This document shows positions 37,301-48,000 of a DNA stretch of 64,000 nt, piece after piece. The notes beneath the pieces were generated by a model. That model had not been told where the DNA came from and made no database searches. It saw nothing but the letters and a program-made list of their open reading frames with translations. The number at the start of each line of letters is the position of its first letter. The first letter of the stretch is position 1. Source of the stretch: Rhynochetos jubatus (lineage: Eukaryota > Chordata > Aves > Eurypygiformes > Rhynochetidae); the NCBI GenBank assembly GCA_027574665.1, contig CM050656.1, positions 10,243,501 to 10,307,500 on the forward strand, in the 5' to 3' direction. The position numbers and the translations under genes are program-made.

Positions 37301-38866
37301 ACAAGGATGTTGCTGGAGAAACATGCATAGATGTTAGTCTGGCTAATGGAGAAAATGCCCCTGCTTGAACACTCTCAGTTCTCCTGAAAAATCTTTGCCT
37401 GCGGAGCGAGTCCTCCCCAGTCAGGCATCCCCAGATGAGGAAGGAATTAATCATTCCATGTGCCTGTCCCTGTCAGCTTCAGCTGATGTCTCACTGAATA
37501 GAAACTTCTCTGGAGGTTCACTGCTGCGCTTCATTCAGGTCTGAACAGAAGCCCAAGTGAGGGGAATGAGATATGACACCAGATAGAGCAGCAGAGAGCT
37601 TTGCCTCAGCTGGAGGTGCAGGAAGATTTTATAACCTAGGAAACATGTTGAAAATGCCCGGCTGATCCCACTGGCGCGTTTCAGGATGATGGGTGATTTT
37701 TTTTTTTTTTTAATTTAGTGGCTGCAGAGTGTTAATAGCACAACAGCGATTCTTGGCTCTTGCAGCAGAAACCTGTGTGGTATTGGTATTCCCCCAGCAC
37801 TCCTTTTGAAAGTGATTTGACAGCAGAGGAGGGAAGAAGCTAGGGAGCCAGGCAGGAGAGTAGGAGAGAGCAGACTGCTATTGTTTGCAATCAGGCTGGG
37901 AAGAGAAATGCTCTCCTGCCTGCAAAATCAAAGGCATCACCAGCAAACTGCTGGCAATTTGGCTTCTGGCAATTTGGCTTCCCAGCAAAGTACAGTGAGC
38001 ACAATGCCAACTCTTATCACATCCAATAATCTCCATGGAGAAGCTGCTGTTGTCAGTCAGCGCTGTGTGTTCCTGCCTGGGGTCCTAGACAAATCCTCAC
38101 ACAGGTTCTTTTCCAGCTTCATCATCTCAGTTTCCATAAGCTTCCCTCTCTAATCAGCTCAGTCCTCACATTGTGGATGTATTTTTGGATGATCTTCTGG
38201 GACATTTATTCTCCACTGACTTGAAAGGCGACCTGGATGACTAGTTTCAACTACCAGACAACTGAGATGTGGAGCAGAGTTCCACTTTCTGTTACAATTT
38301 GGCACCTTTACCTGTCCAAGAACATATTGCACTCACCTTGCAGTGAGGGATGTTCAGAGCAGTACTGGGATCTGTTGTTATTTTGGGTGGGTGTTGTGAG
38401 GGTGATGACAAACACTCTGAGACTAGCTACTGCCCAAATGGGCAGTAGGACCTCTATTTTAAGGGAAGGGTGAATGGAGTAGAGGGAGCATCGAGAGATG
38501 TATGCAGCAGGTCTCAAACCCACAGGAGAAACACGTGAGCTCCAGCCAGACTGGTGCAATGCTGCACTGTGTCTCAGGCTCCAGACAAAGCCAAGCACAG
38601 ACTCCGGGCCATCGCATGCTTGGATTCACTTGGGTGTCATCCATCTGGATGGCAGAGGGCACTGAGCACACTGGGCTCAGTGCTCCAGCCTGAGGCTGAC
38701 TGCATGTAACCACCATGGACAGGGAGAGCCAAGACTTGGAGCAGGATTGCATTTGTATTTATTGTTGGTACCAGCAAACCTGAGAAGATGCTGGTCACCA
38801 TGAGTGGTGGTGAAAAGGTGCCTTTGGCTCATTTCTCTAACAGCATGCTTTTCTGTTCCTCTCCAG
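34293..38866 (+). other. inferred intron between the CpG-island exon and the TMEM275 coding exon
   Basis: About 4.6 kb between a GTAAGT donor and a TTCTGTTCCTCTCCAG acceptor. It holds no recognisable exon. A run of 15 T lies at 37697-37711 and an exact 15-base tandem duplication at 37951-37980. A further untranslated exon could lie inside; transcript reads would decide. Confidence 0.5.
37951..37980. repeat. exact 15-base tandem duplication
   Basis: CTGGCAATTTGGCTT occurs twice back to back with no mismatch, inside the inferred intron upstream of the TMEM275 coding exon. Confidence 0.97.
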
Positions 38867-38957
38867 GGATTTCAAGGCAGCAGGAGACCAGAGCTGGCCT
38901 CCTCAACACAGTATACACCCTGTGAGGACCGAAGTGATCTCAGAGACTCCCCTCAAC

Positions 38958-39506
38958 ATGTTCAGTGAAAAGAGCAGCGCCTCTTTGTCCCAGAAACCCA
39001 TCCAGAAAAAGACACGACCTCAGGGTCTCCCCTCCCCTGCTCTCTGCTGCGCTTGTGGACTTTGCATCATGCTAGCGGGGATCAACATCACTTTAGTGGG
39101 AGCGTTTGCCTTTGGGACCTTCCTCCCTGTGAACAACCCTCCCATCATCATCGGACCCATCTTGCTGGTGGTGGCCTTCACATTCTTCGGTGCCTGCTGC
39201 ATCTGCAGCCGGAGGCCCCCAGCTCATGGGGCCAGGAAATCCAAGCCAGGTTCCAACATTGGGCTCATTAAACCTGGCAACACAGCCTTTGAAATTGAAA
39301 CTAGTGAGCACACGGTACAGGATACCACCGCTGTTCAGCTGAGCCCCACAAATTCCCCCATCTCCTCGAAAAAGTCCACACCGGTTCACGAGAACGCGAA
39401 GACTTGCAAGCTCTTCACCATGGAAGGCAACGGGCCGGTGGCCAAGTACACCACGGGAGGAGAGGCGATACAGCTCAACTTGCCCAGGGACCTGGCTGCA
39501 TCCTAA
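38958..39506 (+). CDS. TMEM275: TMEM275-like two-pass membrane protein, 182 residues
   Basis: Seen: one exon behind a strong acceptor (AG at 38865-38866) encodes 182 residues from the first in-frame ATG (A at -3) to TAA. Residues 1-28 are polar with a KK pair and a GLPSPA stretch. Residues about 29-56 form membrane segment 1 (CCACGLCIMLAGINITLVGA), followed by a very short loop (LPVNNPP, about 57-62). Residues about 63-83 form membrane segment 2 (IIIGPILLVVAFTFFGACCI), ending in CCICSRR. Residues 87-182 are a polar Ser/Thr/Lys-rich tail. Basic residues on both outer sides suggest a hairpin with both ends in the cytosol; C80, C81 and C83 could be palmitoylated. The NIT sequon (N43) lies inside segment 1 and is probably unused. 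Identity rests on the two-pass layout, a length near my recollection for human TMEM275 (about 177) and position downstream of MKNK1. Function is unknown. The frame is also open from 38868 to the ATG. Confidence 0.72.
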   Translation: MFSEKSSASLSQKPIQKKTRPQGLPSPALCCACGLCIMLAGINITLVGAFAFGTFLPVNNPPIIIGPILLVVAFTFFGACCICSRRPPAHGARKSKPGSNIGLIKPGNTAFEIETSEHTVQDTTAVQLSPTNSPISSKKSTPVHENAKTCKLFTMEGNGPVAKYTTGGEAIQLNLPRDLAAS

Positions 39507-40940
39507 AGCCAGGCAGAGCTTTTGTTAGCAGCCAGGCAGATGCTGCGATGGATGGGCTAGAAATCCATGATCTACCATTGGTCAGAGGTGTGGGGAAGGT
39601 GCTTCTGAAAAGCCAGGAGACGGACAGGTCTCTGAATCAATTTAAGGAAGGTGGATGCAACAGTGGAAAAAATCCCTATTTTTGCTGCAAGGAACATGCC
39701 CATTACATGGCTTTAAAGTGAGAATTGCTAACGATGTGGCTGTGAATGGATGACTCTCAGTTCCTGGGAATACACCAGCTTTTTGGGAGAGCAGATAGGA
39801 AGACAGGAATGAATTAATTTGTCTAGCATAACATGGAAATGTGATGGCTGGAAGGTGGGGCTACACGGGGCTGACAAATGACAGCTCTTTCTTCTCAGAA
39901 GTGAAGCAATTCTTGAATGTAAAAGAAGCCGGAATGCAGTAAATTACAGCTTGCTGCCACTCAGTCACAAGAAGATTTCAGTGTTTTTAGTGCCAGGCTT
40001 TTTGGCAGTAGGGACAAATCTACGTGTTTGCTATTGAAAATGCAGCGTGGAACAATCTCCCCTCCCTTGAAAATCCTTGCCCTGTCTTGCTTCTTTGGGG
40101 TGACTTTACCACTCGTCGTAAGAGACACTAAATCACAAGGCTCGCAATTAGCACCGGTGTTTTCCCCTTGTTTTAATGAGGTTGGGCTGCAGCTGTGCAC
40201 TGCGGTACGTAACTTGGAAGGTCAACCAGGCTGAATCCTTGGGGACAAGGTCTTGGAGTAACCAGAGATTGGCAGGAGCCTGCAAATGAAATCTTTGGGC
40301 AATGATTATGCACTGGGTGCTAGGCAGCATCCTTTCCATCTTTTTTTTTTTTTTTGTGTGTGGAAGGCTGGCTGGGACACACATCAGCTTGGGACAAGGG
40401 GCAAGTTAACTGTATGGGCTTCAGTACAGCTGTGCTGGAAGACGGTGACTGTATCTCCTTCCCTGAAGCAGCTGCGAGAGCCATTACACACAGCGGGCAA
40501 TCAGGAGTGGATCTCCTTGCTGGAGGGAACTGGCTGCTCAACGTGCTCATGGGCTTGCAGGGCAATGGGGGGAGTTTGCAGAAGGGAAGTTATCAAGAGC
40601 TGTTCGGCGCAAAGACACCACCTTGGAAAGAGCCTGATCTGATGGATTAATGCTGCAAAGGCTTTGTGCTCTTCCCTGGGCAGCCCTGGCTGGGAAGATG
40701 GTGCTGGGCTAATGGGGCTTTGCTCTGACTCCTGTAGGGTCTGTTCCCTTGTTTTATGAGATATGGGACTAGTGTGTGGAAGGACAGCTATGCTAAGCAG
40801 GACCAGCATGTGGGAAAGCAGCAGCAGGAGAGTGGATTTTGAGTAGGAATGGCTGCATAGATTCTTTCTTTATGGAAATCCTATATGTGAAATGGGGGTC
40901 TTGGGACTTTAAGTGACTAGGAAGTCATATGGACACGAGA
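39507..40940 (+). other. probable TMEM275 3' UTR and downstream sequence
   Basis: No canonical AATAAA or ATTAAA seen after the stop codon in this stretch; an AGTAAA variant is at 39938-39943. A run of 15 T followed by GTGTGTG lies at 40341-40362. The transcript end cannot be fixed. No second gene was recognised. Confidence 0.4.
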
Positions 40941-41312
40941 GTGACCATACTACATCCAAAGGCCCAGCTAGCCCAGCGTCCCATTTGTGACAAGGCCAAG
41001 AACAAGCTCTGGGGAAGAGTATAAGGACAGGGCAAAACCAGGATGTTGCTTGCCCAAAATGCTCTCCCAGCCTTCAATGCACTATCGCTTAGGAGCTTCC
41101 TGAGCTGGAAGCAGTGCCTGTGTTTAGTAGCCCTGAATGGATTTCTTCTTTGTGAAATAATCCATTTGCACCTCAAATGTCTGTCAGCTTTCATCATTTG
41201 TGATCCTGCAGCGGGGAGAGGCCATAAACTTCTCTATCCTTGGCTTATTTTCATCCTGCACTCTATTAATTCCCTTTGATGCCCCAAGTTTCTCAGATTA
41301 GAAGGGCCAGCC
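40941..41312 (-). mobile_element. ancient, heavily worn CR1/L3-type LINE fragment
   Basis: Seen in reverse complement: GACCATACTACATCCAAAGG, then CCAGCTAGCCCAGCGTC, TTAGGAGCTTCCTGAGC, GAGGCCATAAACTTCTCTAT and CTATTAATTCCCTTTGATGC, in that order. Known: this order of phrases (question line 'ccatctagcccag', 'taggaacttcctgag', 'attaatttcatttg') is that of old amniote CR1 subfamilies, recognisable in turtles and crocodilians. Divergence is high, so the insertion is likely much older than the other CR1 copies here. Edges are approximate. Confidence 0.6.
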
Positions 41313-44300
41313 AAGAGTCCATGCCCCCCACAGCACTCAGGTTTCCTGGGCCCTCTTTTATGTATCTTGCAGTCATCTCTTTCTGAAGGTACTTCACATC
41401 TGTCGTAGCCAGAGGCAGGTGATGCTTCCCATTCAGCCCAGCATCAGCAGTTTGCTAGGCTCAGGACAACACAGCTCTGAGGCGTTAGCCAGCAGAAATG
41501 GGTGTATGCAGAGGCAGGAGGGCTGAAGGGGAAACGCTGGAGGAGAGGGAGAGGTTGTGACGTGGCGATGGCTCCCCTGGGCCACCAGCAGATCTCTGCG
41601 TGGGCAGGCTGTGGGAGCCATACAGCTGGTGTGCTGGGTTAAGTGCTGGCATGAGGAGTCGTGGGGGAGCTGGCGAGAAGAGCCACGGCGCTGTACAGCC
41701 CACGCATGAGGTGTCCCGGTTGCTCTGGGGAGTTGCTGTGTAGCTGCTGGCCACTTCATGAGCTCGGATAGGGTGAGGTTGAATTTCGTTCCTTGATGGG
41801 AGGTAACCAAACACTCTGTCTTAATGTGGCTCCTCTTTGAGTGCTCCAACAGTTTGCTGCCGAGAACAGATCCTTCTACATCAGGGAATGAATGGCTGTG
41901 ATTTTAGCAGGGCTGGCCTACTGGTTGGAGGGGCAGAAGCAGGCTTGGGAAAAGGATGTTTGTGTGGGCCTGGGAAGATGTAGATTCAAGTCTTGGGTAC
42001 AGCCTCCAGATCCTGGGAAAATCATGTAGTTGTGCTACTGCTCAGCTCCCTGCCTGTGCAAGAGAAAATACCTGCTCCCAGCTCCGCTTAAAGCTGCTTT
42101 AGAGATGAACACGTTGCCAAGCAGCAGGGTTGGTATTAGCACACCTGAGCCTGGAGATTGCTTGGAGGTGAATGAGTCTGTATGGGCTGATCTCTGTATG
42201 ATCTCCTTTAGAGCTCATTTTTCTGGGTGAGCTCTGCCTCCAGCACCGGCTGCCCTTTGGCACGCGGGAACTGCTGTGCCGAACAATAGGCTCCCGTGAT
42301 TTTTGCCTGCCGGTGATTGCTGTAGCAATTAAACAGAACAGCTTGCTGATGTACGTTTGATTCCCAGCTTGCTGGCTCACCAACCTTTCGGAATAACACA
42401 CAACAGGCTGGAAGTGCTTTAGAGGCATTGCCCAGATGAATGTGGTTACTGCAGCAATTCTCTTTGTACACGTGGAGCCAAAAAAAAAAAAAAAAGTAAA
42501 ATCAAATGATAACCATACAACTCCTTTCTCTACTTGCTAAAGGCCTTAAAACCACCTGGGTTGTGTGTACTGGAATCACTCTTTATTGCAGTTGCACCGT
42601 GAAATGCTGCCAGTGATGGATAATATAATGGCAGATCTCATACAAGTCGAAGGCAAAGGCCACTTGGTCAGAAATGGGGGAAGAAGCAGGACTTAGAGGG
42701 CCAGACAGGAGATTAGTGTGGTTCACACTTGCATTGTGGTATCCCTGCCAGTACCACACAGGGAGCCCCAACACAGCCCAGGGACGTGGCGCATCCTGTG
42801 CTGCAGACGCAGGTCACTGTAAAGCCGGTGTTGCTGTGGGAGCTGACGCCCTTGGAACCCCAGAGACGCCAACCAACAGAGATGGCACCTGGGCAGGCAG
42901 AGGTGTAGTACCAGTGAGATGCTGATCCCCTGGTGTGGTGGATCTCTATGCCAAGCCGTGACCCCAGCTGCCTGCCTGCACAGCAGGTTGGGCATGGGAA
43001 CATCTGCTGCCTTCCGAAGCGTGAATGCCCTGCTTTTGCCTTTTTCTGTCTTTTGGGATTTCCATGTCTCTCTGTCTGTCCGTCCACCTCCGTGATCAGC
43101 CGCGACTAATGTTGTTGTGAATCTTGTGCCTCCTTGTGTAGCAGGAGACAGGGAGAATTTCTTGTCCTCCAAGTCAGAGTTTCTGGTGTGAGTATTTTTT
43201 AAAATTACTATTTACATGTGTGCAATGTGGAATTTAGAAAAGACAGACACATTAAAATAATTGCACTCTGTAAGCATTTGTCCCACCTTCTCTTTACCAA
43301 CCACCTTCTCCCTTGCCCCAAGGCTGTCTGTATTCATTGTGCCTTGTGCTCCTCTCTCTCCTGCTTGATTTTCTAGACAGTGCGGAAGGAAAAAGCATCC
43401 CTAAGAGTTCATGTTGCCTCTTGAATGCCATTGCTCCTTGAAGCCTTGGTTGCCTAAACACTAGTCCCACCACAGACTCCAAGCATCATTGCTTTGGCTA
43501 ACACAGGGAAAGCCCCATTTAGCCCTTTTTTTTTTTCCTCTGCATGTGTGTGTTAACCCCAACTGTGTACCTGAACAGGCCAGATGTGAACTGTGGGCTT
43601 CCAGCTTATTAGGGACACGGGAGGAGCAGGTTTGTGGGCTGCGGTGGGTGATGACTGTGGGCTACTCTGAATTCAGGCTGTTTGATGACAGAGGACTGGA
43701 CTGGATTATTGTAGCTGATCCTCCCCAGTCCTGGGTATAGATGATGCAGGGAAGGGGTGGAATCTCTGTCTGTGTGTGGCTGGGATTGGTGCCGTCACCT
43801 TTCTGTACTACTTCTGTGTTTAGCCCAGCATGGTCTCTTGGAGATGAGTCAAGGAGGGATAGCACAGCAAGAATAAAGAGGATTTGAGAGCCTTGCAAAT
43901 TCCTCTCATCAAAGGTCTTCTCTCCCATGTGCAGCCAAGTGATTTGAGACAAGAGGAAATCTCGCCATTCCAGGCAGGCTGGCTGGTTAAAGACCTGGGA
44001 AATGAGCTGGCTAAGAAGGCTCCACCGACAACGTGTGTAAAATGAAAACCTGCTCCCTTCAGAAAGGATTTATTTTGGCCATTAGGAAGAACTCCCTGGG
44101 TTGGTTTTTCTTTCTTAAAACTGGGACCAGAGAGAAGGGCACAGAGGAGGGTTTGCTGAGCATCACTGCTGCCCTCCTGGACTTGCAGCCTGTAGCATTC
44201 CTGCCATGGCAGCCCTAACTTGGACCATGAGCTTCTCTTTCCATCTGGAAGAATAAACCAGAAACATTACATGCAATGTAATTAGCTTTTTCTAATTTCC

Positions 44301-44564
44301 AGCCCAAATTTATTTGTGGCTGGTTTATTTCCTTTTATCCTTATACCAACTATGGCTTTTAACCATTTTTGCCTCCTGGAAATTTGTATTCCTGAAACAT
44401 TTTAGATTTGTTGCAGATTTCCTAGAGTTTACCTTCCATTAGGCTGAGCTGGCTGACCCCTTCCATCCTTCCCTCCTGGAAAGTGCTCACCCTTCCCCAG
44501 GAGCCTTCATCTCCCTCTCTAGGCTATTGCTCTGATTTTGACTCAGGAGCTCCATGAACACTGG
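41313..44564. other. intergenic, no gene seen
   Basis: No supported exon on either strand. A run of 16 A lies at 42480-42495. Open frames of up to 149 codons on the minus strand (42723-43172) and 138 codons (41433-41849) have no recognisable domain. AATAAA words at 43873 and 44252 have no gene to serve. Confidence 0.5.
42480..42495. repeat. A16 homopolymer
   Basis: A run of 16 A. No retrocopy or LINE body is recognisable to its left, so it is listed only as a simple repeat. Confidence 0.95.
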
Positions 44565-45010
44565 GGGGCTGGAGTGTGCCTAGACAAGGGAATGGAGCTG
44601 GGGAAGGGTCAGGAGCACAAGTCCCATGAGGACCAGCTGAGGGGGCTGAGGGTGTCCAGCCTAGAGAAGAAGAGGCTCAGGGGAGACCTTATTGCTCTCT
44701 ACAACTACCTGAAAGGAGAGTGGTTGGTTTCTTCTCCCAAGTGACAGGCAATAGGTCAAGAGGAAACAGCCTCAAGTTGTGCCAGCGGAGGTTTAGACTG
44801 GATATGAGGAAAAATTCCTTCACTGAAAGGGCTGTTGGGCATTGGAATGGGCTGCCCAGGGAAGTGGTGGAGTCACCATCCCTGAAGGGATTTGAGAGAC
44901 GTGCTCAGGGACATGGTTTAGTGGGGGACTTGGCAGTACCAGGGTAATGGTTGGACCTGATGATCTTAAAGGTCTTTTCCAACCTAAACAACTGATTCTG
45001 TGATTCTGTG
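44565..45010 (+). mobile_element. CR1 LINE 3' fragment with intact terminal octamers
   Basis: Seen: GGCTGGAGTGTGCCTAGA, GAGCACAAGTCCCATGAGG, GGCTGAGGGTGTCCAGCC, TGGGCTGCCCAGGGAAG and GGTTGGACCTGATGATC, ending in two tandem ATTCTGTG octamers at 44995-45010. Known: this is the bird CR1 3' region, 5'-truncated as usual, here in sense orientation. The frame at 44720-44947 that looks protein-like is CR1 sequence, not a host gene. Its good state suggests a younger copy than the one at 41 kb. Confidence 0.93.
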
Positions 45011-48000
45011 AATGCTCATGAACTGCCATTCTTTTGCAGGACTCACAAGTCCACAGTAAAGGTACAAACATTCCAGGTTTCTTTTGTGCAAGAAATGAGG
45101 TATTTTTTCCCTGGTCAAGTCCTGGAAGAGGAAAAAAATATCCATGAAAGAGCAAAAATATCCATGCACATGTGAAATTTCCATTTGCAAAGTCCCTCTG
45201 TAAAAAAACCTAAAAAACTTTTATGCCATTAGTTTGCAGTCAGTCCATAGCAAATGTGCTCAACTTAGAGGTTGAAAGGCTGGCTTTCTCCAACTGTCAG
45301 ATGCTGTCAGCTCAGCTGAGCTTTCAGCATCCATGGGAGAGACCCTCAGACACTGTCGGCTGCCTCACTACAACATGCTCTAGGGGAGGTTTGTATATTT
45401 GTTTTCTAAAACTCCCGGCTATCAGACTGATGATGCCAAAGAACTCCTTGGTTGGGGTGGCCTCAGAGTGACACCCTGCCCGTGTTCATCACATGCCACA
45501 TCACATGGATGATGTGAAACTACAGCAGATGCTCATCTTCTGCAGCAGCACACCACTCTAGATAGATCTAGGATATGGAGCATCTCCCCTGGAGTTGTCT
45601 TACGCTGTTTGCTCTCTTACACTTCCTAGGGAAGGTGGGAGCTTGACCTTTTTTTTCATTTTAATATCAATTTAAAACTCTTGGAGACTGTCTCTGTGCA
45701 GCAGTGGCCAGTCTAGGGGCTTCTGCTGTCCCAGCTGCCCCCGCTGCTGACCCGAATAGCTCTGGCAAGGAGGGGACCACTGCTCACCCAGGCTCACAGT
45801 GACCCACCAGCTGCAGAAGACAGCTGGACCATCAGGGCTGGCCAACGAGGTTTGCTCCATACGGGCTCGTTTCCATGGCTTGGCTCAGTCTAATTTACAA
45901 AGACTGTGGAGAGGAGATTTTGCCGTTTCCATCAGCAGATCTCCTGCTACTTGTAATCACTCTCAGCCTCTCTCTGTGGGATCTGCACACACTGATATGG
46001 CTTTGAATTCTCAGAGCGCAGAGGGGGTCAGGCCTGGGAGGACAGATTATGATTTTCAAGGCATCCTTGCATACAAAGAGTCCCCAGGAGTTTTTCCAGG
46101 AAGCACACATTCATCAGGAAATTCTGATTTTTTGAAATTGTCCTGTCCTGAGAAGACACTGGTTCTCATGATGCTTTTGCCAGGAAAAAACTTCCCACGT
46201 TCCAGATGAAATTTCCCATCCGAACACTTGAGAATTGCTCTGTTATTCAATCATCCAAGCACCCCTAAAATATATTGCTGCGCTCTGTCTCCACATAAGG
46301 ACCAAACTTTAAAGGCAGCTTTGGGTCACAGTCCCTTACCAGACCCCCTGCTTTCAGTCAAGCCCAAAAACCCAGATCTCTCCGCAGTGGTGCTGTTAAC
46401 AAGCTGTGTCTCCCGAGAGCTGCGTACCCTCCCAGAACCATCGCGGGAAGACCCTCCTGCTGAAATCTTTGCTGGAGTTTCTGGCATCAGTGTGCTGTGA
46501 CGGTGAGCACAGCTTCATATGTAGCTCTCGGGCCTGGATACTTGATGATGTTTGCTATGAAGTCAGATATAGAATAATGATTTCTTTTGCTGGCACGCAG
46601 GCAGAAAAGATGCTTCTTCTGGAGACAAATCTTCCTCTGTTGTTATCTTGGTAGGAGAAATCAGTATGATCTATGGTTCATCTTTTTATCTCTGCCTGAG
46701 CCAGGGAAACATGATGCCATCATTAGGAGATGATCCGCCCTCTCCCATTGCTGCTTTATCCCGTTTGCTGTCTCTGGGGCTCCGCACTCTCCATTCGGAG
46801 GCAGATTTTGCATGTGGGAAGGATGCGCTGCTGGCAAACCCAAGGGGTCTGGCTTCTGCAGCCTCCTCGGGGGACACACATCACTGCTGCCTGCACCCCA
46901 TGGCTGTTGTGCAAATAAGCAGCCAGCTTTGGTTTCTGGGCTGCGAACCTTTCACAAGGCCACTGAGTTCACTGGAGAAAAATAACCTTTGGCTGGCAAT
47001 TACAACTGCACCTGGCACCAGGGCTGTTTGCTCCGGGGAGGTGAACCCAGGTAGGGAGCATGGAAAGCTCCCCGAGGTCCCCCTCCCGCTTACATGCTGC
47101 GTGATGGTCTCCAAATGGCTTTTCTTTCTTATCCTCCATCTGAAAACACTGACCAACCCCAAAGCCAAGGTAAATTTTTGCTGCGTCCTTGCTGGATAAA
47201 CCCTTTTTCATGGCCATGAATCCCTGGAAATCCCTCTGATGTGGTCTTACACCCCAGTGATGACCAGTGGTCATATCCACACCTTTGGTGCTTCGCCGTG
47301 TAGGCGCACGTAAGGCAGTCCCTGCCCTGGGTAAAGAGAAAGTGCTGGTGAGAAAGGAAACTGAGGCACAGAGCTGGAAAAGGGGTCTCAGGTCAAAGCA
47401 TTAATCATGCTTTTCCCAAAAGGTAAACAACGCAGCTCAGCATCTGTAGCATCCTGAGGCACGGACTTCCATGCCTTAACGCTGTGTTGTGCGGAGACCC
47501 ACCTCCTCACCCACCTCTGGCTTCATTCGAGGGGGAGGGAAAACCATCTGTTTTCTCAGTTAAACCTCAAAATGTACCTTTTGGGTGGGTCAGATTCGGA
47601 TGCTCAATAAATAGCTGTAGATTCCCTTGTTCAGGGCAGCAATCTCTGAGGGTCAGAAACGCAGAGACAGCTTTTCTCTGCAGGGAAATGAGCGATGAAC
47701 TTACCGAATGATCTTGTTGGCTGTTGTTTTCCTGACATGATGCATTTCTCTGGCATAATGCTGAATTTCCCACAAGCTCTGGGCTACATATATTTTCATA
47801 GAGCCTCGTTAAAAACATGGCTTCAGTTCTGGAAATCACATTTGTTCTAAATAAGAGCTGTCTGCTGGGAGAATTAATTCCTCTGACTTAAGTCACCTCC
47901 CTGGAAGTATTGCTGTTGTCTTCGATTTCATGGCTCTGATGATTACGCTCTTCCAACACCCAAGAGTAACAAGATTAGGGAATTTGTGGCAATGGAGGCA

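Noticed and set aside
44720-44947. Protein-like plus-strand frame ([20 protein letters not shown])
   Set aside because: It is the 3' region of a CR1 element read in one frame, a pattern repeated genome-wide in birds, not a host gene.
46648-47199. 183-codon plus-strand frame
   Set aside because: Starts at TTG, has no recognisable domain and no splice context, and its Cys/Trp/Ser-rich composition is typical of random frames here.
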